From assembly GCF_024519725.1 (NCBI RefSeq), contig NZ_JALJRK010000054.1, positions 1-34,023 on the forward strand: a DNA stretch of 34,023 bases. Reading direction: 5' to 3'. A model generated the notes under the pieces. That model was not told the DNA's origin. It made no database searches and saw only the letters and a program-made list of their open reading frames with translations. The stretch is from Microvirga sp. Mcv34 (lineage in GTDB: Bacteria > Pseudomonadota > Alphaproteobacteria > Rhizobiales > Beijerinckiaceae). Position 1 is the first letter of the stretch, and each line of letters begins with the position of its first letter. A program made the position numbers and the translations under genes. Shown one piece after another: positions 23,552 through 31,626 of the stretch.

Positions 23552-24226
23552 TCAGCCCGATTGCCTCCGGAATCTGCTCACTAGACTGAAGGGCCAGGAA
23601 AGCCGAGAGACTTTTTCAATACGGATGGCTGGTTCACCAGTCATGTAGAAGTCGGAATCGAAGGGAAAGGCCGAAAACTCGCCAAGGTACTGCCTCAGCA
23701 GAATGGGAGTGAAACGATCCCGAATATTCTTCAGTTTATATTGTTCCAGGTTCTCGAAGGCAAAGGGCTCCCCTGCTTGTGGGAAGATCCAGGAACCACC
23801 ATCATCCATGGCAGCAATGCTGCGCTTCGGCCAAGTGTCGCTTTCGTATATATCCAAGATCGTTGCAGGGTAGTGGAAAGTCGGCAGGCTTGATGTTTCG
23901 ACCACTCGCATGGTGAAGGCTGGCATCAACTTCGCCAGCATGCAGACAGGCGTATTATCCGTTCCCTGAAAGCCATTCTCAAAAAGAACGCTCCACCCAT
24001 TGCGGCATGGAAAAAAGAGATGCCGATTTGCGCTCGGGTTGATCGGGAGCAAGTTTTCAAGAGCAGGATCAAGATCGGAAGATATTGTCTCGACCTTCAG
24101 GCACTTCCCGTACTTCCTGGCCAGAGGCTTCTGCCATTTGATGTAAGCATCAGCAGCTTCTTGAGGTGAGGCCTTAATTAAACCGAACGACGACTTAAGG
24201 ATGGCTATTCCCTCGTCGTTTTGCAT
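23552..24226 (-). CDS. Unknown protein, low-GC orphan
   Basis: I do not recognise this 224-residue protein. It has no signal peptide or membrane helix. It is rich in aromatic residues (WSVLFENGF, FHYPATILDIY, WIFPQAGEPFAFENL, FSAFPFDSDFYMTGEPAIRI) and has four scattered Cys. The segment NRHLFFPCRNGWSVLFENGFQ and the alternating acidic and aromatic runs recall proteins sometimes found as immunity or small stress proteins, but I claim no family. Base use is visibly less GC-rich than all neighbours, with a TTAATTAA run near its start, suggesting recent acquisition. ATG 24226 follows an AGGGA. It lies downstream of gcvPB on the same strand, behind that operon's terminator. Confidence 0.75.
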   Translation of the reverse strand: MQNDEGIAILKSSFGLIKASPQEAADAYIKWQKPLARKYGKCLKVETISSDLDPALENLLPINPSANRHLFFPCRNGWSVLFENGFQGTDNTPVCMLAKLMPAFTMRVVETSSLPTFHYPATILDIYESDTWPKRSIAAMDDGGSWIFPQAGEPFAFENLEQYKLKNIRDRFTPILLRQYLGEFSAFPFDSDFYMTGEPAIRIEKVSRLSWPFSLVSRFRRQSG

Positions 24227-24245
24227 TTGGACTGTCCCTATCCGA

Positions 24246-24295
24246 AAGAAAATTGCCTCCCCTTATAAGGGGAGGCAGCTATAAGGGGAGGCAGC
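24246..24295 (-). terminator. Terminator of the gcv operon with a duplicated arm
   Basis: On the minus strand GCCTCCCCTTA and TAAGGGGAGGC (a perfect 22-base palindrome at 24255-24276) are followed by AATTTTCTTTC, a typical terminator after gcvPB. A 16-base unit, TATAAGGGGAGGCAGC on the plus strand, is repeated in tandem at 24264-24279 and 24280-24295. The transcript therefore carries two copies of the 5' arm and one 3' arm. Confidence 0.75.
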
Positions 24296-24302
24296 CGCCG
24301 TT

Positions 24303-25874
24303 TTATTCTGCAGCCTCTGCCACCGGCTCCGGCGGCGTCCACTTGAGGATCGGGCTGCGCGCGGCGCGGGTTTCATCCAGACGACGACGCGGGGCATGAT
24401 ACGGCGCACCCGTGAAGCGCTCCTTGTCGCCGTTCTTCGCCGACATCGCGAGATCGCGCAGCGTCGCGATGAAGAGGTCGAGGGACGACTTCGATTCGGA
24501 CTCGGTCGGCTCGATCAGCATCGCGCCATGCACCACCAGCGGGAAGTACATGGTCATCGGGTGGTAGCCCTCGTCGATCATGGCCTTGGCTACGTCCAGC
24601 GTGGTCACGCCCGTATCCTTGAGCCACGCATCGTCGAACAGCACCTCGTGCATGCACGGCTTGTTGCCGAAGGGCAGCGAGAGGAGGTCCGACAGGCCGG
24701 CCCGGATGTAGTTGGCGTTGAGTACGGCGTCTTCCGAAGCCTGCTTCATGCCGTCGGCCCCATGCGAGAGCATGTAGGACATGGCGCGCACGTACATGCC
24801 CATCTGGCCATGGAACGCGGTCATGCGGCCGAACGGCTTTTCGGCGGCATCGCTTTCCTGCTCCACCAGTTCGAAACCGCCATCCTTGCCGGCGCGCACG
24901 AACGGCACCGGCGCGAAGGGTGCGAGGCGCGCGGAGAGCACCACCGGGCCGGAGCCCGGCCCACCGCCGCCGTGAGGCGTCGAGAAGGTCTTGTGCAGGT
25001 TGATGTGCATGGCGTCGACGCCGAGATCGCCCGGCTTCGCCTTGCCCACGATGGCGTTGAAGTTCGCGCCGTCGCAGTAGAAATAGGCGCCCGCATCGTG
25101 GATCGCCTTGGCGATCTCGGCCACCTGGGGCTCGAAGAGGCCGCAGGTGTTGGGGTTCGTGAGCATGATCGCCGCCACGTCGGGGCCGAGCAGCTTCTTC
25201 ACGTCCTCCACATGCACGGAGCCGTCCTCGCGCGCCGGCACCGCCTTCACCTTGAAGCCGATGAGAGCGGCGGTGGCCGGGTTGGTCCCGTGGGCCGAAT
25301 CGGGCACGAGCACCACGTTGCGGGTCGCCCCCTCGCCCTTCGCCTCGATGGCGGCCTTGATCGCCATCATGCCGCAGAGCTCGCCATGGGCGCCCGCCTT
25401 CGGCGACAGCGCGACGGCCGTCATGTTGGTGAGCGTGACCAGATAGCGCCCGAGCTCGTTCATGAGTTCCAGCGCCCCCTGCACGGTCGAGACCGGCTGC
25501 AGCGGATGCACGTCGGAGAAGCCCGGCAGGCGAGCCATGCGCTCGTTCAGGCGCGCATTGTGCTTCATCGTGCAGGAGCCGAGCGGGAAAAGTCCCGTGT
25601 CGATGCCGTAGTTCTGCTGGCTGAGGCGCACGTAGTGGCGCATGGTCTCGGGTTCGGAGAGACCCGGCAGGCCGATGGGCTCCTTGCGCTCCAGGCCGCC
25701 GAGGCGCGGCTGGAATTCCTCCGGCTCATCGAAATCGACGCCGGTCGTATCGTGGCGACCGATCTCGAAAAGCAGCGGCTCGATCTGGGCCAGCGCCTTG
25801 TTGCCGGTGAAGGTCGGATGCGCATTGGTGCCGGCTTCTCCGGCGGAAGAGGGACGTCCCTGGCGGTTCAACAT
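24303..25874 (-). CDS. gcvPB: Glycine dehydrogenase (P-protein) subunit 2
   Basis: This is the C-terminal half of the two-gene form of glycine decarboxylase, the PLP enzyme that decarboxylates glycine and passes aminomethyl to the lipoyl arm of H protein. The 523 residues have the PLP lysine Lys295 in INLHKTFSTPHGGGGPGSGP (291-310). Also present are LGSCTMKHNARLNERM, VPDSAHGTNPATAAL and YCDGANFNAIVGKAKPGDLG. The start ATG (25874) overlaps the TGA stop of gcvPA by one base and follows AAGGAGGT, so translation is coupled. A GTG one codon upstream is less well spaced. The last gene of the operon, it ends seven bases before the duplicated terminator region. Confidence 0.97.
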   Translation of the reverse strand: MLNRQGRPSSAGEAGTNAHPTFTGNKALAQIEPLLFEIGRHDTTGVDFDEPEEFQPRLGGLERKEPIGLPGLSEPETMRHYVRLSQQNYGIDTGLFPLGSCTMKHNARLNERMARLPGFSDVHPLQPVSTVQGALELMNELGRYLVTLTNMTAVALSPKAGAHGELCGMMAIKAAIEAKGEGATRNVVLVPDSAHGTNPATAALIGFKVKAVPAREDGSVHVEDVKKLLGPDVAAIMLTNPNTCGLFEPQVAEIAKAIHDAGAYFYCDGANFNAIVGKAKPGDLGVDAMHINLHKTFSTPHGGGGPGSGPVVLSARLAPFAPVPFVRAGKDGGFELVEQESDAAEKPFGRMTAFHGQMGMYVRAMSYMLSHGADGMKQASEDAVLNANYIRAGLSDLLSLPFGNKPCMHEVLFDDAWLKDTGVTTLDVAKAMIDEGYHPMTMYFPLVVHGAMLIEPTESESKSSLDLFIATLRDLAMSAKNGDKERFTGAPYHAPRRRLDETRAARSPILKWTPPEPVAEAAE

Positions 25875-27214
25875 CACAGAACCTCCTTCAAGGCGGCGCA
25901 GAGGGCCGCGCGGTCATCATCGGTGTTCACTTCGGTCGAAGCGACGAGCAGCAGGTTGTCGAGTCCGGCGCCCGGCATGAGGCGCGACACGGGCACGCCC
26001 GCAAGCACGCCCTTCTCGGCAAGACGCTCGACGGTTTCAGCCGCCGGCTTGGCGAGCTTCACGGTGAATTCGTTGAAGAAGGTCTGGTTGAGAACCTCGA
26101 CGCCCTTCACCTGGCTGAGCTGGTCCGCCAGCTTCACGGCATTCGCATGATTGATGCGGGCAAGGCGCGAAAGCCCCTTCTCGCCGAGCAACGTCATGTG
26201 AATGGTGAAGGCAAGCGAGCAAAGTCCTGAATTCGTGCAGATATTCGATGTCGCCTTGTCGCGGCGGATATGCTGCTCGCGGGTCGAGAGCGTCAGCACG
26301 AAGCCACGGTTGCCGTCCGCATCCACCGTCTCGCCGCAGAGGCGGCCCGGCATCTGGCGGATGTATTTCGACTGCGTGGCGAAGAGGCCCACATAGGGTC
26401 CGCCGAAGTTCAGCGCGTTGCCGATGGACTGGCCTTCGCCGACGACGATGTCGGCTCCCATGCTTCCGGGAGACTTCAGCAGGCCGAGCGACACCACTTC
26501 GGTGAACACGGCGATCAGCAGAGCGCCGTGCTGGTGCGCCTTGTCGGCGATGGGCTTCAGGTCGCGCACATTGCCGAACACGTCCGGCGACTGCACGACG
26601 ACGCAGGAGGTCGTATCGTCGATCTGCGAGAGGATATCCTCGGTGCCGTTCACATCCGGCGCCAGGATGACGGTCTCGTCGCTCGCCATGTCGGAGAGCG
26701 TCTTCACCACATCCGCGTAGTGCGGATGCAGGCCGCCCGAGAGCACCGCCTTGCGGCGCTTGGTGACGCGGTGCGCCATGAGCACGGCCTCGCCCGTTCC
26801 GGTGGAGCCGTCATACATGGAGGCATTCGCCACATCCATTCCGGTGAGCGCCGCGACCTGCGTCTGGAACTCGAAGAGATATTGCAGCGTGCCCTGCGCG
26901 ATCTCCGGCTGATACGGCGTGTAGCTCGTCAGGAACTCGGAGCGCTGGATCAGGTGATCGACGGTCGCCGGCACATGGTGCTTGTAGGCGCCCGCGCCCA
27001 CGAAGAACGGCACGGACGAGGCGGAGATGTTCTTCGCCGACATGCGGGAGAGGATGCGCTCCACCTCCAGCTCGCCCTTGCGGCGCGGCAGATCCACCGG
27101 CTCCTTGAGGAGCAGGTTCTTCGGCACGTCGGCGAAGAGCTCATCGACGTGGTTGACGCCGATCCGGGCGAGCATCTCGCCGCGGTCGGTGTCGGACAAA
27201 GGCAAATAGCGCAT
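25874..27214 (-). CDS. gcvPA: Glycine dehydrogenase (P-protein) subunit 1
   Basis: This is the N-terminal half of split glycine decarboxylase; it pairs with GcvPB. The 446 residues start MRYLPLSDTDRGEMLARIGV, typical of the family. They include FVGAGAYKHHVPATVDHLIQRSEF in pieces, TSYTPYQPEIAQGTLQYLFE, and MYDGSTGTGEAVLMAHRVTKR. The C-terminal lobe ends near RLMPGAGLDNLLLVASTEVNTDDD. ATG 27214 has AAGG nine bases upstream; TTG at 27220 would add two residues. It lies 19 bases after osmC and overlaps gcvPB by one base. Split P-protein genes are usual in many bacteria and archaea; in alphaproteobacteria both split and fused forms occur. Confidence 0.97.
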   Translation of the reverse strand: MRYLPLSDTDRGEMLARIGVNHVDELFADVPKNLLLKEPVDLPRRKGELEVERILSRMSAKNISASSVPFFVGAGAYKHHVPATVDHLIQRSEFLTSYTPYQPEIAQGTLQYLFEFQTQVAALTGMDVANASMYDGSTGTGEAVLMAHRVTKRRKAVLSGGLHPHYADVVKTLSDMASDETVILAPDVNGTEDILSQIDDTTSCVVVQSPDVFGNVRDLKPIADKAHQHGALLIAVFTEVVSLGLLKSPGSMGADIVVGEGQSIGNALNFGGPYVGLFATQSKYIRQMPGRLCGETVDADGNRGFVLTLSTREQHIRRDKATSNICTNSGLCSLAFTIHMTLLGEKGLSRLARINHANAVKLADQLSQVKGVEVLNQTFFNEFTVKLAKPAAETVERLAEKGVLAGVPVSRLMPGAGLDNLLLVASTEVNTDDDRAALCAALKEVL

Positions 27215-27233
27215 CGGCAAAAACCTTGAAGCG

Positions 27234-27710
27234 TTAGTGCGAGGGGATGCCCGCCACCACGATCTCCGTGAGCACGGAGTTGGCGATGAAGCATTCCTTG
27301 TGGGCGAGGTGGTGCATGTCGGCGATCTGCTCCGGCGTCGGAACCTTGTCGCCCGAGAATTCGATGGTCGGATCCAGGGTGACCTTGGACACGAAGAGCT
27401 TGCCGTTCTCGTTCTTGGTCATGATCCCGAGCGCTTCATCCTCGTAACGGTCGACGACGAAGCGCTTCTTGGCGGCGATCGACAGGAAGGTCAGCATGTG
27501 GCAGCTGGAAATCGCTGCCACGAACGCTTCCTCCGGGTCGACGGCGTCCTCCCGGGAGAGGGGCAAAGGCACGACGGACGGCGATGCGGAGCCCGGCACT
27601 TCGATGCCGCCATCGAAGCTCCAGCTATGGCCCCGGCTGTAGCGGTTGTCGGAGAAGATCTCGTCCCCTCCCCGCGTCCAGCGGATCGTTGCCCTGTATT
27701 CGTGCGCCAT
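27234..27710 (-). CDS. OsmC-family peroxidase
   Basis: OsmC/Ohr proteins reduce organic hydroperoxides with a pair of reactive cysteines. This 158-residue member has Cys70 in AAISSCHMLTFLSIAAKK and Cys140 in HLAHKECFIANSVL, the two expected positions, and a Glu-rich segment (DPEEAFVAA) before the first. The start, MAHEYRATIRWTRGG, fits the OsmC subgroup. It is embedded in the glycine-cleavage operon, 17 bases after gcvH and 19 before gcvPA. Family members are known to be recycled by dihydrolipoyl proteins. The neighbouring H protein carries a lipoyl group, so it could be a direct electron donor here. That link is inference. Confidence 0.93.
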   Translation of the reverse strand: MAHEYRATIRWTRGGDEIFSDNRYSRGHSWSFDGGIEVPGSASPSVVPLPLSREDAVDPEEAFVAAISSCHMLTFLSIAAKKRFVVDRYEDEALGIMTKNENGKLFVSKVTLDPTIEFSGDKVPTPEQIADMHHLAHKECFIANSVLTEIVVAGIPSH

Positions 27711-27727
27711 TGCCCTGCCGCTCGACT

Positions 27728-28102
27728 TTAAGAAATCGACTTCACGAATTCCTGGTACTGCTCTTCGGTCATGAGGCCGTCGAGCTCGCTCTGGTTCGTG
27801 AGGCGGATCTTCATGAACCAGCCGCGGCCGGCTGGATCCTCGTTCACGGTGCCGGGAGAGGCTTCGAGATCGCTGTTGACCTCGACGACTTCGCCGGAAA
27901 CGGGCGCATAGACTTCGCTCGCGGCCTTCACGCTCTCGACGACGGCGGCTTCATCGCCCTTCGACAGGCTCTTGCCGACGCTCGGCAGCTCCACGAAGAC
28001 GACGTCGCCGAGCTGGCTCTGCGCATAATCGGAGATGCCGACGATGCCGGCATCGCCCTCGATGCGGATGTATTCGTGATCCTTGGTGTAGCGCGTGGTC
28101 AT
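27728..28102 (-). CDS. gcvH: Glycine cleavage system H protein
   Basis: This small lipoyl carrier shuttles the aminomethyl group from P protein to T protein and is then reoxidised by dihydrolipoamide dehydrogenase. The 124 residues form the barrel fold, with the lipoylated Lys59 in GDEAAVVESVKAASEVYAP. The N terminus TTRYTKDHEYIRIEGD and the C-terminal GWFMKIRLTNQSELDGLM are typical. ATG 28102 follows AGAGGGAAATCACC. It lies 21 bases after gcvT and 17 bases before osmC. The L protein gene is not here and is presumably shared with other dehydrogenase complexes. Confidence 0.97.
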   Translation of the reverse strand: MTTRYTKDHEYIRIEGDAGIVGISDYAQSQLGDVVFVELPSVGKSLSKGDEAAVVESVKAASEVYAPVSGEVVEVNSDLEASPGTVNEDPAGRGWFMKIRLTNQSELDGLMTEEQYQEFVKSIS

Positions 28103-28123
28103 GGTGATTTCCCTCTTTGAGTG

Positions 28124-29272
28124 TCAGCGCTTGTAGCGATGGGGGGCGAACGGCATGGCCGCGACCTTGGCCGGCAGCGGCTTGCCGCGAACGATGAGAT
28201 GAAGATCCGTGCCGACAGCCGACACGTCCTTGGCGACGTAGCCCATGGCGACCGGGCCGTTGACCGTGGGGCCGAAGCCGCCTGAGGTCACGATGCCGAC
28301 CTCGCGGCCGTCCGGCGTGGTGATGACGGTGCCCTCGCGGGCCGGAGCGCGGCCCTCGGGCTTGATGCCGACGCGCACGCGGGCGGCGCCGTCCTTGATC
28401 TCGCGCTGGACGCGCTCGGCGCCGGGGAAGCCCCCCTCCTCGCGGCGGCGCTTCTGGATCGACCAGATCAGGCCGGCTTCGATGGGCGAGGTGTTTGGAT
28501 CGATGTCATGACCGTAGAGGCACAGGCCCGCCTCGAGGCGGAGCGAATCGCGCGCGCCGAGGCCGATGGCCTTCACTTCGGGATCCGAAAGCAGCTTGTT
28601 CCAGAGCGCGGGCGCATCCTTGCCCTGGCAGGAGATCTCGAAGCCGTCCTCGCCCGTGTAGCCGGAGCGGGAGACATGGCACCAGATGCCGTCGATCTGC
28701 ACGTCGGCGGACATCATGAAAGCGAGGCCGGCGGCCTCGGGCGACAGCTTGGCCAGCACGGCCTCGGCGGACGGCCCCTGGAGTGCCATGAGGCCCAAAT
28801 CGTCCTTGCGCCGCAACGCGACGCCCTGCGGCAGGCGAGCCTCGATATGAGCGTAGTCCTGCTCCTTCATCGAGGCGTTCACCACCAGGTAGAGCCAGCC
28901 TTCGTGGCCGGGCGCGCCGACGCGGGTGACCATCAGGTCGTCGAGGATGCCTCCATCCTCCGCCAGCAGCTGCGAATAGCGCTGCTGGTTCGGCTTGAGG
29001 TTGAGCACGTCGGCGGGGATCAGCGCCTCGATCGCCCGGGCGGCGGTCTCGTGGCTCTTGTCCTCGGCGACGAGGAAGGCCTGTCCCATATGCGAGACGT
29101 CGAACAGGCCCGCATGCTCGCGGGTCCAGTTGTGCTCGGTCAGGATGCCGGTGGGATACTGCACCGGCATGTCGTAGCCGGCGAAGGGCACCATGCGGGC
29201 GCCAAGGGCCACATGCTGGGCATGAAGCGGGGTCTGCAGGAGCGGCTCGTCGCTATGCGCTGGCTCGGCCAT
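28124..29272 (-). CDS. gcvT: Glycine cleavage system T protein (aminomethyltransferase)
   Basis: The T protein transfers the methylene group from the aminomethyl-lipoyl H protein to tetrahydrofolate, releasing ammonia. The 382 residues show LHAQHVALGARMVPFAGYDMPVQYP at the start (in the usual position). Folate-site segments follow: HAGLFDVSHMGQ, ALQGPSAEAVL and SRSGYTGEDGFEI. The C-terminal domain has GREVGIVTSGGFGPTVNGPVAMGYV. ATG 29272 follows GAGGAAACCCC. It is the first gene of the glycine-cleavage operon, 55 bases after the riboswitch, so its expression should respond to glycine. Confidence 0.97.
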   Translation of the reverse strand: MAEPAHSDEPLLQTPLHAQHVALGARMVPFAGYDMPVQYPTGILTEHNWTREHAGLFDVSHMGQAFLVAEDKSHETAARAIEALIPADVLNLKPNQQRYSQLLAEDGGILDDLMVTRVGAPGHEGWLYLVVNASMKEQDYAHIEARLPQGVALRRKDDLGLMALQGPSAEAVLAKLSPEAAGLAFMMSADVQIDGIWCHVSRSGYTGEDGFEISCQGKDAPALWNKLLSDPEVKAIGLGARDSLRLEAGLCLYGHDIDPNTSPIEAGLIWSIQKRRREEGGFPGAERVQREIKDGAARVRVGIKPEGRAPAREGTVITTPDGREVGIVTSGGFGPTVNGPVAMGYVAKDVSAVGTDLHLIVRGKPLPAKVAAMPFAPHRYKR

Positions 29273-29327
29273 GGGGTTTCCTCAAAGGTGCGCGTTCCAT
29301 CGAGCCTTGCGGCCCGTTGCTGTGCGC

Positions 29328-29516
29328 CCCCTCTGTCCCGAGACCTGAGAGATTTCCCGCGCCGCTTGCGCGGCGGGTTACGCCCGTCGGTGGGCGACGC
29401 TTGTTCGGGCGTCGCCGCTTTCCAGAGTGCCAGCTCCCGCGCGGTCCTTTGGCCTGAGCGTTTCCGGGGCGGTTGCGCCTTCGGCGCCGGACCTGGGGTC
29501 CGGTCTCTTCCGCGGG
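29328..29516 (-). promoter_or_regulatory. Tandem glycine riboswitch upstream of gcvT
   Basis: Read on the minus strand, the leader shows two aptamers. The first (about 29516-29440) has GAAGAGACCGG, then AAACGCTCAGGCCAAAGGAC. The second (about 29439-29328) has AAATCTCTCAGGTCTCGGGA and CAGAGGGGG. The paired CUCAGG cores with GAGACC and GGACAGAGG are hallmarks of the gcvT motif. Aptamer 2 carries an extended GC-rich stem. In known cases glycine binding turns gcvT expression on; whether control here is at termination or translation is not clear. Confidence 0.88.
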
Positions 29517-29558
29517 GATCATCGGCTGGGTTTAGCTCTGAAGAGGAAATGCGATCCT

Positions 29559-29564
29559 GTCAAC
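29559..29564 (-). promoter_or_regulatory. Possible -35 element of the gcv operon
   Basis: The minus strand reads TTGACA here. With a 17-base spacer the -10 would fall at 29536-29541 (TCAGAG), which is poor. A start near 29528 would put the aptamer at the 5' end of the transcript, which makes biological sense. The -35 alone is not proof. Confidence 0.35.
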
Positions 29565-29590
29565 AAAGCAGGCCGCCACATCGAATATCT

Positions 29591-29613
29591 CCCTGCCTTA
29601 ATTGACGGCAGGG
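29591..29613. promoter_or_regulatory. Inverted repeat between gcvT and the CorC-like gene
   Basis: CCCTGCC (29591-29597) and GGCAGGG (29607-29613) flank nine AT-rich bases (TTAATTGAC). It lies between the divergent gcv and CorC-like genes, about 80 bases before the latter. It could be an operator or a leader hairpin. Confidence 0.35.
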
Positions 29614-29693
29614 CATCGACACTCCATCTTAGGGGCCATCTGTCACAGAAGGGGAGAAGCGCGGCCTGGTCCGGTCAGCAGCTCCACGCATCG

Positions 29694-30998
29694 TTGCTCG
29701 AACTGATCATCGCTCTTGCTCTCGTCGCCCTCAACGGCGTCTTTGCTCTTTCCGAACTCGCCATCGTTTCCGCCCGCCGCGCCCGCCTCAAGGCCATGGC
29801 CGAGCAGGGCCGCTCGGGAGCCAACACGGCCCTGACCCTCATGGAGGATTCGGGCCGCTTCCTGTCCACGGTCCAGATCGGCATCACCCTCGTGGGCATC
29901 CTGGCCGGCGCCTTCTCGGGCGCCGCGCTCGGCGACCGGCTGACCCAGATCTTCCTGGCCCAGGGCATGCCCGAAGGGGTGGCCCAGCCCCTGGGCTACG
30001 GCCTCGTGATCGGCATCATCACCTATCTCTCGATCGTTATCGGCGAACTGGTGCCCAAGCAGCTGGCCCTGCGCCATCCGGAGGGCATCGCCTGCACCAT
30101 GGCGCCGATGATGCTGGTGGTCTCGAAAGTCGCGGCCCCGGCCGTCTGGCTCCTGAACGCGTCGACCAGCCTGATCTTCCGCCTCCTGGGGGCGAAGTCC
30201 GACGATTCATCGACGGTCACGGAAGAGGAAATCAAGATGCTCGTCGGCGAGGCCGAGAGCGCTGGCGTAATCGAAGAGGAGGAGCGCCGGATGATCTCGG
30301 GCGTGCTGCGCCTCGGAGACCGGACCGTGCGCGGCCTCATGACTCCGCGTACGGACGTGGACTGGATCGACCTGGACGACGACGAGGCGACGATCCGCGC
30401 CCTGCTGATCGAGACCCCGCATTCCCGCCTGCCCGTCAGCGAGGGCACTCCGGACAACGTGATCGGCGTCGTCCAGTCCCGTGAGCTTCTCGCGACCATG
30501 CTGTCGGGCCAGCCCCTCGACATCCGGGGCCATGTCCAGCCGGCTCCCGTCATCCCGGACACGCTCTATGCCCTCGACGCGCTGGCTACCTTACGCGATG
30601 CGGAGGTGCCGATGGCGATCGTCCATGACGAATACGGGCATTTCGAAGGGGTCGTGACCCCGGCCGATGCCCTGGAAGCCATTGTTGGCGCCTTCCGGTC
30701 CGACGGCGAGGCGCCGGAACCCGACGCCATCCGGCGCGAGGACGGCTCCTGGCTGCTGGCCGGCTCCATGCCGGTCGACGAGATGGCCGAGGTCCTGGGC
30801 GTCACCCTGCCCGAAACCCGCAGCTATCACACGGTCGGCGGTCTGGTGATCAGCGAGCTGCAGCACCTGCCCGCTACGGGCGAGCACGTGGACACCCTGG
30901 GCTGGCGCTTCGAGGTGATCGACCTGGACGAGCGCCGGATCGACAAGGTCCTGGCCGCGCCGCTCAACCAGAGAGCGGGCGCGGCCGCTCTCTACTGA
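29694..30998 (+). CDS. CNNM/CorC (TlyC)-family membrane protein
   Basis: This is a hemolysin-type membrane protein with CBS domains, related to magnesium and cobalt efflux factors. The 434 residues begin with a DUF21 membrane domain (about 1-185: LLELIIALALVALNGVFALSE, GRFLSTVQIGITLVGILAGAFSG, ITYLSIVIGELVPKQLALRHP). Two CBS domains follow around 205-325 (LMTPRTDVDWIDLDDDEATI, VPMAIVHDEYGHFEGVVTPAD), then a CorC_HlyC C-terminal domain (GSWLLAGSMPVDEMAEVLGV to RFEVIDLDERRIDKVL). I chose TTG 29694, which gives the family's usual N terminus. Longer readings run into the antisense of the riboswitch. No good ribosome site is visible. It converges with the lipoprotein gene, 12 bases apart. Confidence 0.88.
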   Translation: MLELIIALALVALNGVFALSELAIVSARRARLKAMAEQGRSGANTALTLMEDSGRFLSTVQIGITLVGILAGAFSGAALGDRLTQIFLAQGMPEGVAQPLGYGLVIGIITYLSIVIGELVPKQLALRHPEGIACTMAPMMLVVSKVAAPAVWLLNASTSLIFRLLGAKSDDSSTVTEEEIKMLVGEAESAGVIEEEERRMISGVLRLGDRTVRGLMTPRTDVDWIDLDDDEATIRALLIETPHSRLPVSEGTPDNVIGVVQSRELLATMLSGQPLDIRGHVQPAPVIPDTLYALDALATLRDAEVPMAIVHDEYGHFEGVVTPADALEAIVGAFRSDGEAPEPDAIRREDGSWLLAGSMPVDEMAEVLGVTLPETRSYHTVGGLVISELQHLPATGEHVDTLGWRFEVIDLDERRIDKVLAAPLNQRAGAAALY

Positions 30999-31010
30999 GT
31001 TTTGTAGAGC

Positions 31011-31598
31011 TTAACCTCGGCGCCGCCGCCCAGCAGCGGCGCGGCCGCCACCCAGGCCGACCTCGATCTCGAAGCTGTTGGCGTAGGAGGGCGGCACCAC
31101 GATGCCTTCCTCGATCACCGACACGGTCGTCTGGGTCTGGCCGGCCGGAATGGCGGCCGCCACACGGCGGGACCGGTCGGCGAAGATGGTCGAGCCGTCC
31201 TTCACGACGATATGGACCGGCACGTCGTAACGGCCGGCGGATCCGCCGACGCCCAGGAGCGCCCGCGCCTCGATGCCGACCTTGACCAGGGTCGAGCCGT
31301 CCGGCTGCCCAACGCATTCACGGGCGATCTCGCCCAGGGTTACCTGGCTGCGGACCGCACCTTCCTCGCCGCCACCGCGGACCTGGAGGGACGAGCCGCC
31401 GTCCACCACGTCGATGGTCGGGCAGTACACGTCCCGGATCTCGGCCGATTGGGCCGGCGCCTGCCTGGTTCCCGCCGTCAGGAGCATGTCGCCCACGCCG
31501 AAGCCGCCCCCTCCTCCCGACGGGCCGCAGCCCGTCAGGGCCGTCAGGCCGAGTACCGCAAGCGTCCAGCCGGCCTTCCGGCTCAATCCATCCTTCAT
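31011..31598 (-). CDS. Putative lipoprotein of unknown function
   Basis: The 195 residues start with a lipoprotein signal, SRKAGWTLAVLGLTALTGCG, in which LTGC is the lipobox, so the mature protein is probably anchored by its acylated Cys. A Gly-rich stretch (PSGGGGGFGVGD) follows. The body (YCPTIDVVDGGSSLQVRGGG, VGIEARALLGVGGSAGRYDVPVHIVVKDG) suggests a beta-sandwich-like domain, and the C terminus ends in Gly/Ala/Arg-rich GGRAAAGRRRRG. No family is recognised with confidence. ATG 31598 follows GGTGGGGGCGATC. It lies 28 bases after the IalB-family gene on the same strand, so the two probably form an envelope operon. Confidence 0.78.
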   Translation of the reverse strand: MKDGLSRKAGWTLAVLGLTALTGCGPSGGGGGFGVGDMLLTAGTRQAPAQSAEIRDVYCPTIDVVDGGSSLQVRGGGEEGAVRSQVTLGEIARECVGQPDGSTLVKVGIEARALLGVGGSAGRYDVPVHIVVKDGSTIFADRSRRVAAAIPAGQTQTTVSVIEEGIVVPPSYANSFEIEVGLGGGRAAAGRRRRG

Positions 31599-31626
31599 GA
31601 TCGCCCCCACCTTCTATGATCTCGTG

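Noticed and set aside
24396..26150. A 584-codon plus-strand frame opposite gcvPB and gcvPA
   Set aside because: It crosses two well-supported genes and shows only Arg/His/Ala-rich shadow sequence.
29427..29693. Longer N terminus for the CorC-like protein from GTG 29427
   Set aside because: It would translate the antisense of the glycine riboswitch and gives residues unlike the family. TTG 29694 gives the expected start.
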